Source of the DNA: Streptomyces ardesiacus
GTDB taxonomy: Bacteria > Actinomycetota > Actinomycetes > Streptomycetales > Streptomycetaceae
Direction of reading: 5' to 3'
Length of the DNA: 64,000 nt
Assembly: GCF_003112575.1 (NCBI RefSeq)
Contig: NZ_BEWC01000001.1
Coordinates: 1,426,001-1,490,000 of the forward strand
The notes below the pieces were generated by a model. It saw only the letters and a list, made by a program, of their open reading frames with translations. It did not search any database and had not been told where the DNA came from. Of the stretch, positions 27,901-42,292 are shown in pieces; the first letter of the stretch is position 1, and each line of letters opens with the position of its first letter. Position numbers and translations under genes: made by a program.

Positions 27901-28654
27901 CCGCCGAGAAGTTCGTCGAGCAGAACGGGCAGCGCTGGTACCGGACCGGTGACCTGGGCCGATTCCGGGGCGACGGACTGCTGGAGTTCCTCGGCCGGCT
28001 CGACAGCCAACTGAAGATCGCCGGTCACCGTATCGAGGCGGGAGAGATCGAGGCCGCCTTGGAAGCGCACCCGGCCGTCGCGCGAGCCGCTGTCGTGGCC
28101 GTGGGGGAGCGCACCGCCAAGCGCCTGGTCGCGTTCGCCGTACCGCACGAACCCACCACGGGCGGCACGCCCGCCGCCGAGCCGGTACTCGCCGGACCCG
28201 GCACACCGGCTCCCGAGGACCGCGCACTCACCGAGGAACTCTTCGCCCTGCTGGCGGAACGGGTGCCGGTCTACGCCGTCCCGTCCCGCATCCTCCTCCT
28301 GCCCGCCCTGCCCCTCACCGCGAACGGCAAGGTCGACCGGGGAGCCCTGGCCGCCACGGCGGGCCCGCAGGCGGCGTCCGCCGGCGCCCAACCGCCACGG
28401 GGCGCGACCGAAGAGGCCCTCGCCGCCCTCTGGCACGAGCACCTGCCGCACTGGTCCCCGGACCGCAACGCCAACTTCTTCACCGCCGGCGGCGACAGTC
28501 TCACCGCACTGCGCCTGCTGACCGCGATCGAGCGCCGCCTCGGGGCCGCCGTGCCCGTCCGCCGCTTCTTCGCCGCACCGACCATCGCCGCGCTCGCCGC
28601 GGACATCAACCGAACGCTCGCGGCCCACGAGACCGCCTACGAGACCGGAGAGCT

Positions 28655-28658
<4 letters not shown>
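21918..28658 (+). CDS. NRPS: ArCP-Cy-A-PCP-Cy-A-PCP (coelibactin-type first synthetase)
   Basis: 2246 aa from GTG 21918 (GGAAGG upstream; an earlier GTG at 21834 would touch the operator). Domains by approximate residue: aryl carrier with GLDS (Ser 52); cyclisation domain 100-540 with DxxxxDxxS as DMMAGDALS (about 245); adenylation 570-1060 (FTSGSTGLPKG about 719); carrier GGDS (about 1110); second cyclisation domain 1165-1600 with DYLVLDALS (about 1312); adenylation 1640-2110 (FTSGSTGEPKG about 1777); carrier GGDS (about 2192). Cy domains condense and cyclise Cys (or Ser/Thr) to thiazolines, so the product is a salicyl group with two heterocycles. Adenylation specificity for Cys is inferred from context. 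Confidence 0.93.
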
Positions 28659-34224
<5,566 letters not shown>

Positions 34225-34228
<4 letters not shown>

Positions 34229-35376
34229 CCAAACCCGTGATCGGGGTCCTCGGTGCCTCCGGGGCGGTCGGCCGGGCCGCCGTACGGGAGCTGCGCACGC
34301 TCGGCCACACCGGGCTCCGCCTGGGAGGGCGCACCGCGTCCGCCCTGTGCGCGGTCGCCGAGGAGGGCCCCGCCGGCCACGACGAGACGGTCTGGGCCGA
34401 CGCCACCGCACCGGACGGCCTGCGCCCCTTCACCGAGGGCTGCGACATCGTCCTCAACTGCGTCGGCCCCACCTACCGGCTCCGCGCCACGGTGGCCTCC
34501 GCGGCACTCGCCGCCGGCGCCCACTGCGTCGACGTGGCCGGGGACGACCCGGCCGCCGAAGACCTCCTCAAGGGCGGCGACCCCGCCCGCGACGGCCGCA
34601 CCGTCGTCCTTTCGGCGGGAGCGCTGCCCGGACTGTCGAGCCTGCTGCCGCGCTGGCTGGCCGGGCACGGACCGGACGGCGCCACCGCTCTGACCGCGTA
34701 CTGCGGTGGTCTGGAAACCTGCTCGCCCACGGTGGCGCACGATCTCATGCTGTCCCTCACCTCCGGCGGCGCGGACGGTGCGGCCTACGGCGAGGCGCTG
34801 GCGGCCGTCCGCGGGGGGCGCCGCGTGCCGCGCGTCCTGCGCACGGCCGAGGACACGGAACACGAGGCGTTCCCCGGCCGGGTCGCCGTGCAGCCCTACC
34901 TCAGCGGGGAGAGCGAACGCCTCGCCACCGTCCTGGGCCTGGACCGGCTCGACTGGTACACCGTCCACCCCGGCCCCGCCGTACGTGCGCTGCTCACCCT
35001 CCTGCCGGGCCGTCTCGCGGCCGGAGACGACCCGGACCGGCTCGCGGAGCGGCTGATCCTCGCCGCCGACCTCGACCTGGCCGGACGCAAGCCCTACTAC
35101 GTCATGGACTTCGCCCTGGCGGGCACCGCGTCCGGGCGACCCGCCGCCGCGGGACTGACCCTGCGCGCGGCCAGCAGCTACCGCCTCACGGCGGCCGTGG
35201 GCGCACTCGCGGTGGACGCGGTACTGCGGGGCGGGATCCCGGCGGGCGTGCACTTCGCCTGCGACGTGCTGGACCCCGACACCGTGGTGCGGCACCTGAG
35301 GTCGCACGGGGCGGCCGACCTCCGGCTCACCGGCGCGGCGGCCGGCGCCGACCAGCTGGAAGAAGGTGTGCTGTGA
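34225..35376 (+). CDS. Saccharopine dehydrogenase-like NAD(P)-binding protein
   Basis: 383 aa, ATGA overlap with the NRPS stop. The N-terminus IGVLGASGAVGRAAVRELRTLGH is a Rossmann GxxGxxG fold, and IVLNCVGPTYRLRATVASAALAAGAHCVDVAGD is typical of the saccharopine dehydrogenase/trans-acting enoyl reductase group. Its position inside the operon, before the imide reductase, suggests a second reductive step or ring tailoring on the thiazoline chain, but the reaction is not known. A gene of this type occurs at the same place in coelibactin-like clusters, as far as I recall. Confidence 0.8.
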
Positions 35377-37451
35377 GCGAACCGTCGCCGCTGCGCGTAC
35401 TGGTCTGCGGCACCAACTTCGGGCGCTTCTACGCGGAGGCGGTACGCCGGCGCCCCGGATACGTCCTGGCCGGCATCCTGAGCCGGGGCTCGGCAGCCTC
35501 CCGTGCGTACGCCCAGAGCCTCGGCGTTCCGTTCCTCACGGATGCCGACGACCTCCCGGCGGGCATCGACGCCGCCTGCGTCGCGGTGAGTTCCTCCATA
35601 TCGGGAGGTCGGGGAACCGAGCTGGCCCGGGCACTCATGGACCGCGGCATTCACGTCCTCCAGGAGCATCCCGTCCACCTCACCGAGCTGACGGGCAACC
35701 TCACACACGCCCGCAGGCGGGGAGTGCAGTACCGGCTCAACACCCACTATCCGCACGTCGCCCCGGTCCGGGCCTTCGTCGAGGCGACCCGCCGGCTCGT
35801 CGCGGAGCAGCGGCCGCTCTTCGTGGACGCGGCCACCCCCGTCCACCTGATGCACCCCCTGGTCGACATCCTCGGCCAGGCGATGGGCACGCTGAGGCCC
35901 TGGCGGTTCGCGGACCCCGCGCCGCTGCCCGCCGAGATCGGACCGCAGCCGTTCCGCTCCCTGCACGGCGTGTTCGCGGGCGTGCCCCTCACCCTGCGGG
36001 TGCACCACCAGCTCGACCCGTCCGACCGGGACAACCACGCCCTGCACTGGCACCGGATCTCCGTCGGAACCGAGGGCGGCGTGCTCACCCTGGCCGACAC
36101 CCACGGCCCCGTGCTGTGGAGCCCCCGGCTGCACATCGGGCGTGACGCGCACCGGCGGTTCGTCCTGGAGGGTCCGGGCACCGGCCGGCTCGGGCTGGGG
36201 ACCACGGCCGTGGTCGGCACCACGGGGTCCTTCCGTACGGTCTTCTCCGACCTGTGGCCCGAAGCGATCGGCACCGCCCTCGACGGACTCCGCGCGGCTG
36301 TCCTGCAGGGCGGCGACGCCTTGCGCGCGGGCCAGTACGACCTGGCCGTGTGCCGTATCTGGACCGACCTCGCGGCCCGGCTGGGACCACCCGAGATCAT
36401 CCGGCCGGCCACGCCCCGGCCCTTGGCGGTCAGTGACGTCTTCCCTGCGCCCGGGGGACTCCCGGGCGACACCACGCCCCGCCCGGAACCGGCCCCGCCT
36501 CCCGCGGGCCGGGCCGCCGTACGCCCGGCCCTCGCCGGGGAGCCGGCCGGGCCCTCACCGGAAACGGCTTCGGCCCGACCCGCGGACGCCGCTGCGTACT
36601 CTCCGTCGGCCGAGTTCTTCGACCTCGTGGCCGCCGAGCACACCGCGACCTCCAGCGCCCCCGCGGTCGCCGCGCTCCTCGCCGACGCCGATCTGAGCAC
36701 CGGGCCGGTCGTCGACATCGGTGCGGGCACCGGCCTGGTGACCGAGGCCGTCGCCCGGGCCCGGCCGGACGCGGAGATCATCGCCTGCGAACCGTCGGTC
36801 GGCATGCGCGCCGTGCTCACCAGCCGGGTCTTCAGCGACGAGGACCTGCGTGCCCGGGTGACCGTCACCGCGGACTCCGCCCCGGACCTTGATCTCCCCG
36901 ACCGGATCAGCGTCGTCCTGCTCTGCGGAGTCCTCGGCCACCTCGACGCCGAAGGGCGGGCCCGGCTGTGGCGGCGGCTGACCCGGCGGCTGGCCCCCGA
37001 CGGGCTCGTGATCGTCGAACTCATGCAGTTCGCACGGCCCTTGGTCCTCCCCGAGACCCGGCTCGCCACCGCCAGAGCCGGACGCCATCGGTACGAGTGG
37101 TCCTTCGGCGGAGCACCGGACGGGACGCAGGACGCGGTGATGCGCCTGCACTCCACCTGGCGGGTCTACCGGGACGGCGCCGCACAGGCGGAACGCGAGG
37201 TGCGCGACTCCTACCGCTGGACGCCTTTCGGACTGAGTGACGTGGCGGCCGAGTCCGGCATGACGGCACGAACCCTGCCCACCCGCCCCGGAGCACCCCC
37301 GCTGGCCGTGCTCACCCGGACACCGGGAAGCCCCGACACCGCCGCCGGACCACAGCTGCCGCACACACGCCCCGCGTCCGACGACCCGGACGCCTCACCC
37401 AGCGCCCCCTCACTCGTCTCCTTCTCCACCGACGGCCAGGACACCCCATGA
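35373..37451 (+). CDS. Thiazolinyl imide reductase fused to a SAM methyltransferase
   Basis: 692 aa, GTG start overlapping the previous stop. Residues 1-370 resemble PchG/Irp3/YbtU: VLVCGTNFGRFYAEAV (NADPH loop), IHVLQEHPVH, and a mid-domain YRLNTHYPHVAPVRAF; these enzymes reduce one thiazoline to thiazolidine. After a Pro/Ala-rich linker (about 370-410) a class I methyltransferase follows (VVDIGAGTGLVTEAV, about 447). That half is paralogous to the free methyltransferase at 39681 (shared SAEF, EPSxxMRAxLTSR, GxAGH/GVLGH landmarks). The fusion would place reduction and methylation on one chain. Confidence 0.85.
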   Translation: MSEPSPLRVLVCGTNFGRFYAEAVRRRPGYVLAGILSRGSAASRAYAQSLGVPFLTDADDLPAGIDAACVAVSSSISGGRGTELARALMDRGIHVLQEHPVHLTELTGNLTHARRRGVQYRLNTHYPHVAPVRAFVEATRRLVAEQRPLFVDAATPVHLMHPLVDILGQAMGTLRPWRFADPAPLPAEIGPQPFRSLHGVFAGVPLTLRVHHQLDPSDRDNHALHWHRISVGTEGGVLTLADTHGPVLWSPRLHIGRDAHRRFVLEGPGTGRLGLGTTAVVGTTGSFRTVFSDLWPEAIGTALDGLRAAVLQGGDALRAGQYDLAVCRIWTDLAARLGPPEIIRPATPRPLAVSDVFPAPGGLPGDTTPRPEPAPPPAGRAAVRPALAGEPAGPSPETASARPADAAAYSPSAEFFDLVAAEHTATSSAPAVAALLADADLSTGPVVDIGAGTGLVTEAVARARPDAEIIACEPSVGMRAVLTSRVFSDEDLRARVTVTADSAPDLDLPDRISVVLLCGVLGHLDAEGRARLWRRLTRRLAPDGLVIVELMQFARPLVLPETRLATARAGRHRYEWSFGGAPDGTQDAVMRLHSTWRVYRDGAAQAEREVRDSYRWTPFGLSDVAAESGMTARTLPTRPGAPPLAVLTRTPGSPDTAAGPQLPHTRPASDDPDASPSAPSLVSFSTDGQDTP

Positions 37452-38716
37452 ACACACCCGAGACCTCGACGGCGTCCCACGTCGCCGACCCACTTCGCAC
37501 GGACGCCGCGCCGGAGGCCGCCGCCCCGCCCCGGGACTTCCCGATCCAACGCGGATGCCCCTTCGCCGCGCCCCCGGAGTACGACGCCCTGCGCACCCAC
37601 GACCCCGTCGCCCGCGTCACCCTGCCGACCAAGAAGGAAGCCTGGGCGGTCACCCGCTACGACGACGTCCGCGAACTGCTCTCCGACCCCCGCGTCAGCG
37701 CTGACATCCGCCGCCCCAACTTTCCGGCCCTCGGCGAGGGCGAACAGGAGGCCGGGGCCAGGTTCCGTCCCTTCATCCGGACCGACGCCCCCGAGCACAC
37801 CAAGTACCGGCGGATGCTCCTGCCGGTGTTCACGGTGCGCCGGGTCCGGGCGATGCGCCCCGCCGTACAGGCACGGGTGGACGAGATCCTGGACGCCATG
37901 CTCGCCGCCGGCGGCCCCGCGGACCTCGTCTCCGCGTACGCCAACGCCGTCTCCACCTCGGTGATCTGCGAACTGCTCGGAATCCCGGGCGAGAACCTGG
38001 AGTTCTTCCGGGACGTCACCCGGATCTCCGGCTCTCGGAACAGCACCGCCGAACAGGTCGCCGAAGCCCTCGGCGGGCTCTTCGGCCTCCTCGCCGACCT
38101 GGTCGGCAAGCGGCGGGAGGAGCCCCGCGACGACCTGATCTCCAAGCTCGTGACCGAGCAGCTCGTCCCCGGCCACGTGACCATGGACCAGCTCCTCTCC
38201 ACCCTCGGCATCACCATCAACGCCGGCCGCGAGACCACCACCAGCATGATCGCCCTGAGCACCCTGCTCCTCCTGGACCAGCCGGAGCTGAGGGAGGAAC
38301 TGCGCCGCGACCCCTCCCTCATGCCCGCGGCCGTCGACGAACTCCTGCGCGTCCTGTCCGTCGCTGACTCCATTCCCCTGCGCGTGGCCGCCGAGGACAT
38401 CGACCTGTCCGGCCGGACGATCCCCGCCGACGACGGTGTCATCGCCCTCCTGGCCGGGGCCAACCACGATCCCGAGCAGTTCGACGAGCCGGAGCGGGTC
38501 GACTTCCACCGCACCGACAACCACCACGTCGCGTTCGGCTACGGCGTCCACCAGTGCATCGGACAGCACCTGGCCCGGCTGGAGCTGGAGGTCGCCCTGG
38601 AGACACTCGTCCGCCGCGTCCCCACCCTCCGCCTCGCCGGGGACCGGGACGACGTCGTCGTCGTCAAGCACGACTCGGCCACCTTCGGCCTCGAAGAACT
38701 GAAGGTGACCTGGTGA
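37448..38716 (+). CDS. Cytochrome P450
   Basis: 422 aa, ATGA overlap upstream. The heme loop FGYGVHQCIGQHLARLE holds the Cys thiolate at about residue 369; the I-helix oxygen motif is AGRETTTS; the ExxR is in DELLRVL. It is a soluble bacterial class I P450, which needs a ferredoxin and reductase; the zinc-regulated ferredoxin at 14654 is the likely donor. In the cluster it probably hydroxylates or oxidises the thiazoline scaffold or the starter. It corresponds to the P450 of the coelibactin region. Confidence 0.93.
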   Translation: MNTPETSTASHVADPLRTDAAPEAAAPPRDFPIQRGCPFAAPPEYDALRTHDPVARVTLPTKKEAWAVTRYDDVRELLSDPRVSADIRRPNFPALGEGEQEAGARFRPFIRTDAPEHTKYRRMLLPVFTVRRVRAMRPAVQARVDEILDAMLAAGGPADLVSAYANAVSTSVICELLGIPGENLEFFRDVTRISGSRNSTAEQVAEALGGLFGLLADLVGKRREEPRDDLISKLVTEQLVPGHVTMDQLLSTLGITINAGRETTTSMIALSTLLLLDQPELREELRRDPSLMPAAVDELLRVLSVADSIPLRVAAEDIDLSGRTIPADDGVIALLAGANHDPEQFDEPERVDFHRTDNHHVAFGYGVHQCIGQHLARLELEVALETLVRRVPTLRLAGDRDDVVVVKHDSATFGLEELKVTW

Positions 38717-39582
38717 CCGCGCCCTCTTCCCCGAACCTGCCCTTCCAGGACTCCGCCCGGCACCCCACCCGGCCCTCCCCACGCGACGCCCGGGCCGACA
38801 GCCCGTGGCTCAGGCGGTGGAGCGGCGGGCCCGCCCCCCGGTTCACACTCGTCTGCCTGCCGCACGCGGGCGGCACCGCGGGCTTCTACCGGCCCTGGGC
38901 GGCGCTGACGCCCCCAGAGGTCGAACTCCTCGCCGTCCAGTACCCCGGCCGCGAGGACCGCCTCGAGGACCCCGGGGCGGCCGACATGGGCGAGTTGGTC
39001 CGCGCGGTGGCGGACGCCCTCCAACCGCTGCTCGACCGGCCGTACGCCCTCTTCGGGCACAGCATGGGCTCCGCCGTGGCCTGGGAGCTGACCCACGAGC
39101 TCGCCGGCCGCCGAGCCCCGGGCCCACGCCGGCTGTTCGCGTCGGGCCGCGTCGCTCCCGGCACGGCTGTGACCGGGCAACTGCACCGCCAGAGCGACGA
39201 CGTCCTGAGCTCCGAACTGGCGCGCCTCGGCGGCACCAGCCGCGAGATCCTGGACGACCCCGGGCTGCGGTCCCTGGTCCTCACGGCCGTGCGCCACGAC
39301 TACCGGATCATCGAGACCTACCGGCCGGCGGACCGGCCGCCCCTGTCCTGCCCCCTGCACGTCCTGACCGGCAGCGCGGACCCCGAACTCGGCGAGGAAC
39401 GCAGCCGTGACCGGGCAGGCGGCTGGGCGGACCTCACCACCGCCCGCACCGAGGTACGGGTCTTCCCCGGCGACCACTTCTACCTCACCCCCCGACGCCG
39501 CGAGGTCGTCGCCACCGTCCTGCGCCGGCTGGACCCCTCGCTGACCACCGGCGGCGCGCACACCTGGCCGAGCACCCCGTGA
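38713..39582 (+). CDS. Type II thioesterase
   Basis: 289 aa from GTG 38713, overlapping the P450 stop. It is a typical external thioesterase (GrsT/RifR family): FTLVCLPHAGGTAGFYRPWAALTP, VQYPGREDRLEDPG, nucleophile GHSMGSAVAWEL (Ser about 117), and a catalytic His near FPGDHFYLTPRR. Such enzymes free carrier domains of wrong or stalled acyl groups. It edits the two NRPSs, while release is by the integrated TE. Confidence 0.92.
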   Translation: MTAPSSPNLPFQDSARHPTRPSPRDARADSPWLRRWSGGPAPRFTLVCLPHAGGTAGFYRPWAALTPPEVELLAVQYPGREDRLEDPGAADMGELVRAVADALQPLLDRPYALFGHSMGSAVAWELTHELAGRRAPGPRRLFASGRVAPGTAVTGQLHRQSDDVLSSELARLGGTSREILDDPGLRSLVLTAVRHDYRIIETYRPADRPPLSCPLHVLTGSADPELGEERSRDRAGGWADLTTARTEVRVFPGDHFYLTPRRREVVATVLRRLDPSLTTGGAHTWPSTP

Positions 39583-39680
39583 ACCGTGACCACGTGGTCG
39601 GCCCCGTCCCGTGCCGCACGCCCCCCCGGTGCGCCCGCCCGCACACGACCCGCACCGCACGTCCCCACCGGGAGAACCTC

Positions 39681-40409
39681 GTGATCGACTACTACTCGAC
39701 CTCGGCCGAGTTCTACGAGCTGGTCGCCACCCGGCACACCGCCAGCAGCGGTCCGCCGCTGACTCGCGTCCTCACGGGCCTGGACGTGTCCCACGGTCCC
39801 GTCCTGGAGATCGGCGCGGGCACCGGACGCGTGACGGAGGTCATCGCCTCCGCGCTGCCCGACGCGGAGATCCTCGCGGCCGAGCCGTCGGCCACCATGC
39901 GCGCCATGCTCACCTCCCGGATCGCCCGCGACCCGGACCTGCGCAGACGCGTGACCGTCGTCGACGGGGCCGCCCAGGACCTCGCCCTGCCCGAACGGCT
40001 CTCCGCCGTCGTCGTCTTCGGTGTGGCCGGGCATCTCACCGTCCCCGAACGCGTCGCCCTGTGGAAGCGGCTCGCGGACCGTCTCCCGGACGGCGCGCCC
40101 ATCGTCGTGGAGCTGATGGGCGTGTCCTCGCCCCGCGTCATCCCACCCGTGATGTCTCTCAGGGAGACCATCGGGCGTCAGACGTACGAGTGGTGGATCG
40201 GCGGCGAACCCACCGAGGGCGACGGCATGCGGTTCACCACCACCTGGAAGGTGCTGCGCGACGGCCGCACCGTGCGCGAGGTCTCCGACACCTACGACTG
40301 GCACACCTTCGACGTTGCCCGACTGGCCCGCGAGGCCGGCATGACGAGCCGCCGCATCACCGAGGCGGGCGGCAGGCCCATCCCCGAAATTGGAGTACTC
40401 GTCAAGTGA
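39681..40409 (+). CDS. Class I SAM-dependent methyltransferase
   Basis: 242 aa from GTG 39681 (GGGAGAA upstream; the relation to its paralogue begins here). The SAM site is VLEIGAGTGRVTEVI, followed by AAEPSATMRAMLTSRI and VVVFGVAGHL. It closely resembles the methyltransferase half of the fusion at 35373, so the cluster has two related methyltransferases plus one embedded in the NRPS. The target (O, N or C on the scaffold) is unknown. An upstream GTG at 39579 is a less likely start. Confidence 0.8.
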   Translation: MIDYYSTSAEFYELVATRHTASSGPPLTRVLTGLDVSHGPVLEIGAGTGRVTEVIASALPDAEILAAEPSATMRAMLTSRIARDPDLRRRVTVVDGAAQDLALPERLSAVVVFGVAGHLTVPERVALWKRLADRLPDGAPIVVELMGVSSPRVIPPVMSLRETIGRQTYEWWIGGEPTEGDGMRFTTTWKVLRDGRTVREVSDTYDWHTFDVARLAREAGMTSRRITEAGGRPIPEIGVLVK

Positions 40410-42292
40410 AGTCACAACCGTCCGAGCCCGGCCCGGACCCGGCCGCCCCGGCCGCCGCTGCGGGCGACACGGGCGCTCGCGTCCCCCCTCCTCCGCTGCG
40501 CGCGCTCGCCGAGCCCGTTCGCGGGCGGCTGGCGTTCGCCGTCATCCTCCAGGCCGTCGCCGCCCTGGCCGGAGTGGTGCCCTTCATCGCCGTCTCCCGC
40601 ATCGCCGAGAGGCTCACCGGCGAGTCCCGGGCCGACGGTGGCGCCCTGTGGCCGCTGGTGGTGCTGGCCTGCTCGTCGGGCTTCGTCGCTCTGGTGTGCG
40701 GCACGGCGGCCGGCGCCCTCGCCCACATCGCCGACAACGACCTCCAGCTCACCCTCCGACGGCGGCTCGCCCGGCACATCGGGCGGCTGCCGCTCGGGCG
40801 GCTCGTCGACCGCGGCACCGGCGAGGTCAAGCAGGCCGTGCAGGACGACGTGGGCGCGCTGCACACGCTGTTCGCCCACACGCTGCTCGATGTCGTCGCG
40901 GTCCTCACCGCCCCGCTTCTGGCACTGGCTTACCTGTTCACGGTCGACTGGCGTCTCGCCTGCCTCAGCGTGGTGCCCCTGCTGTTGGGCGTGTTCCTGT
41001 TCAGCCGGGCCATGGCGGGCGCGGCGGCACAGATGGCAGAGTTCGGTGCGGCGGTGGGCCGGATCTCCGCTGCCGCCGTGGAGTTCGCGTCCGGCATCGC
41101 CGTGTTCAAGAGCTTCGGGCGTGGGCGCAAGGCCCATGAGCGTTTCGTCCGCGCGACCGAGGGCTTCGCCGACTTCTTCTCCGGCTGGGTCCGGTCCACC
41201 CTGGTCAGCTCCACCGCCGCGATCCTGGTGGTCGCACCGGCCGTGGTCCTGCTGCTCCTGTGCGTGCCGGGCACGGTGTTCGTCACCCAGGACTGGATGA
41301 CCGGCGCCGAACTCGTCCCCTTCCTGCTGCTCGGCCCGGCCGTCGCCGCGCCCATGGGTGTCGTGGGGCCCCGCATCCAGCAGATCCGGGCCGGTCAGGC
41401 CGCCGCCGTACGCATCACGGAGCTGCTGCACGCCCCCACCCTCCCCGAGCCCACCGACCCCGCCGTGCCCGACGGTCACCACATCTCGATGCGCGGAGTG
41501 TCCTTCTCCTACGACGGGAAGACCGACGTCCTCAGCGGCGTCGACCTCGACCTGTCCCCCGGAACGGTCACGGCACTGGTGGGCCCCTCCGGCTCCGGCA
41601 AGTCCACCCTGGCGTCACTGCTGCCTCGCTTCCACGACGTCACGGCCGGCACGGTGACCCTCGGCGGCGTCGACCTCCGCGACATCCCCGCGACCGAGCT
41701 GTACCGCCGGGTCGGCTTCGTCCTCCAGGACGTACGGCTCCTGCGGGCGAGCGTCGCCGACAACATCCGCCTCGGCCGCCCCGACGCCACCGACGAGGAG
41801 GTCGAGCGGTGCGCCCGCGCCGCCCGCATCCACGACCGGATCACGCGGCTGCCCGACGGCTACGCGACCGAACTCGGCGGGAGCGTCACCCTCTCCGGCG
41901 GAGAGGCACAGCGCCTGTCCATCGCACGGGCGTTGCTCGCCGACGCCCCGGTCCTCGTCCTCGACGAGGCGACGGCCTACGCCGACCCGCACTCCGAGGC
42001 ACAGATCCAGGACGCGCTGTCCGCGCTCGCGGCCGGCCGCACCCTCCTCGTCATCGCCCACCGTCTGCCGACCGTCCGCTCCGCCGACCGGATCGTGGTC
42101 CTGGAGGACGGACGCGTCACCGAACAGGGCCGACACGACGACCTGCTGGCCGCCCAGGGCCGGTACGCCGCGCTGTGGGAGGCCCAGCTCACCACGGTCC
42201 CGGACGAGAGCGAACGCACACCGCACCACCGGCCCGCACCTGCCGGGGCCGACCGCGCCACGGACGACATCCGGGAAGGAAGCGCACGATGA
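40406..42292 (+). CDS. ABC transporter TMD-NBD half (YbtP/IrtA-like)
   Basis: 628 aa, GTG overlapping the preceding stop. Six membrane segments (about residues 35-330) precede the nucleotide-binding domain: Walker A GPSGSGKSTLA, signature LSGGEAQRLSIARALL, Walker B VLVLDEATAYAD. It forms a heterodimer with the next gene. YbtPQ and IrtAB have exporter folds but import ferric siderophores, so this pair probably takes up the metal-bound product; export cannot be excluded. Confidence 0.88.
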   Translation: MKSQPSEPGPDPAAPAAAAGDTGARVPPPPLRALAEPVRGRLAFAVILQAVAALAGVVPFIAVSRIAERLTGESRADGGALWPLVVLACSSGFVALVCGTAAGALAHIADNDLQLTLRRRLARHIGRLPLGRLVDRGTGEVKQAVQDDVGALHTLFAHTLLDVVAVLTAPLLALAYLFTVDWRLACLSVVPLLLGVFLFSRAMAGAAAQMAEFGAAVGRISAAAVEFASGIAVFKSFGRGRKAHERFVRATEGFADFFSGWVRSTLVSSTAAILVVAPAVVLLLLCVPGTVFVTQDWMTGAELVPFLLLGPAVAAPMGVVGPRIQQIRAGQAAAVRITELLHAPTLPEPTDPAVPDGHHISMRGVSFSYDGKTDVLSGVDLDLSPGTVTALVGPSGSGKSTLASLLPRFHDVTAGTVTLGGVDLRDIPATELYRRVGFVLQDVRLLRASVADNIRLGRPDATDEEVERCARAARIHDRITRLPDGYATELGGSVTLSGGEAQRLSIARALLADAPVLVLDEATAYADPHSEAQIQDALSALAAGRTLLVIAHRLPTVRSADRIVVLEDGRVTEQGRHDDLLAAQGRYAALWEAQLTTVPDESERTPHHRPAPAGADRATDDIREGSAR

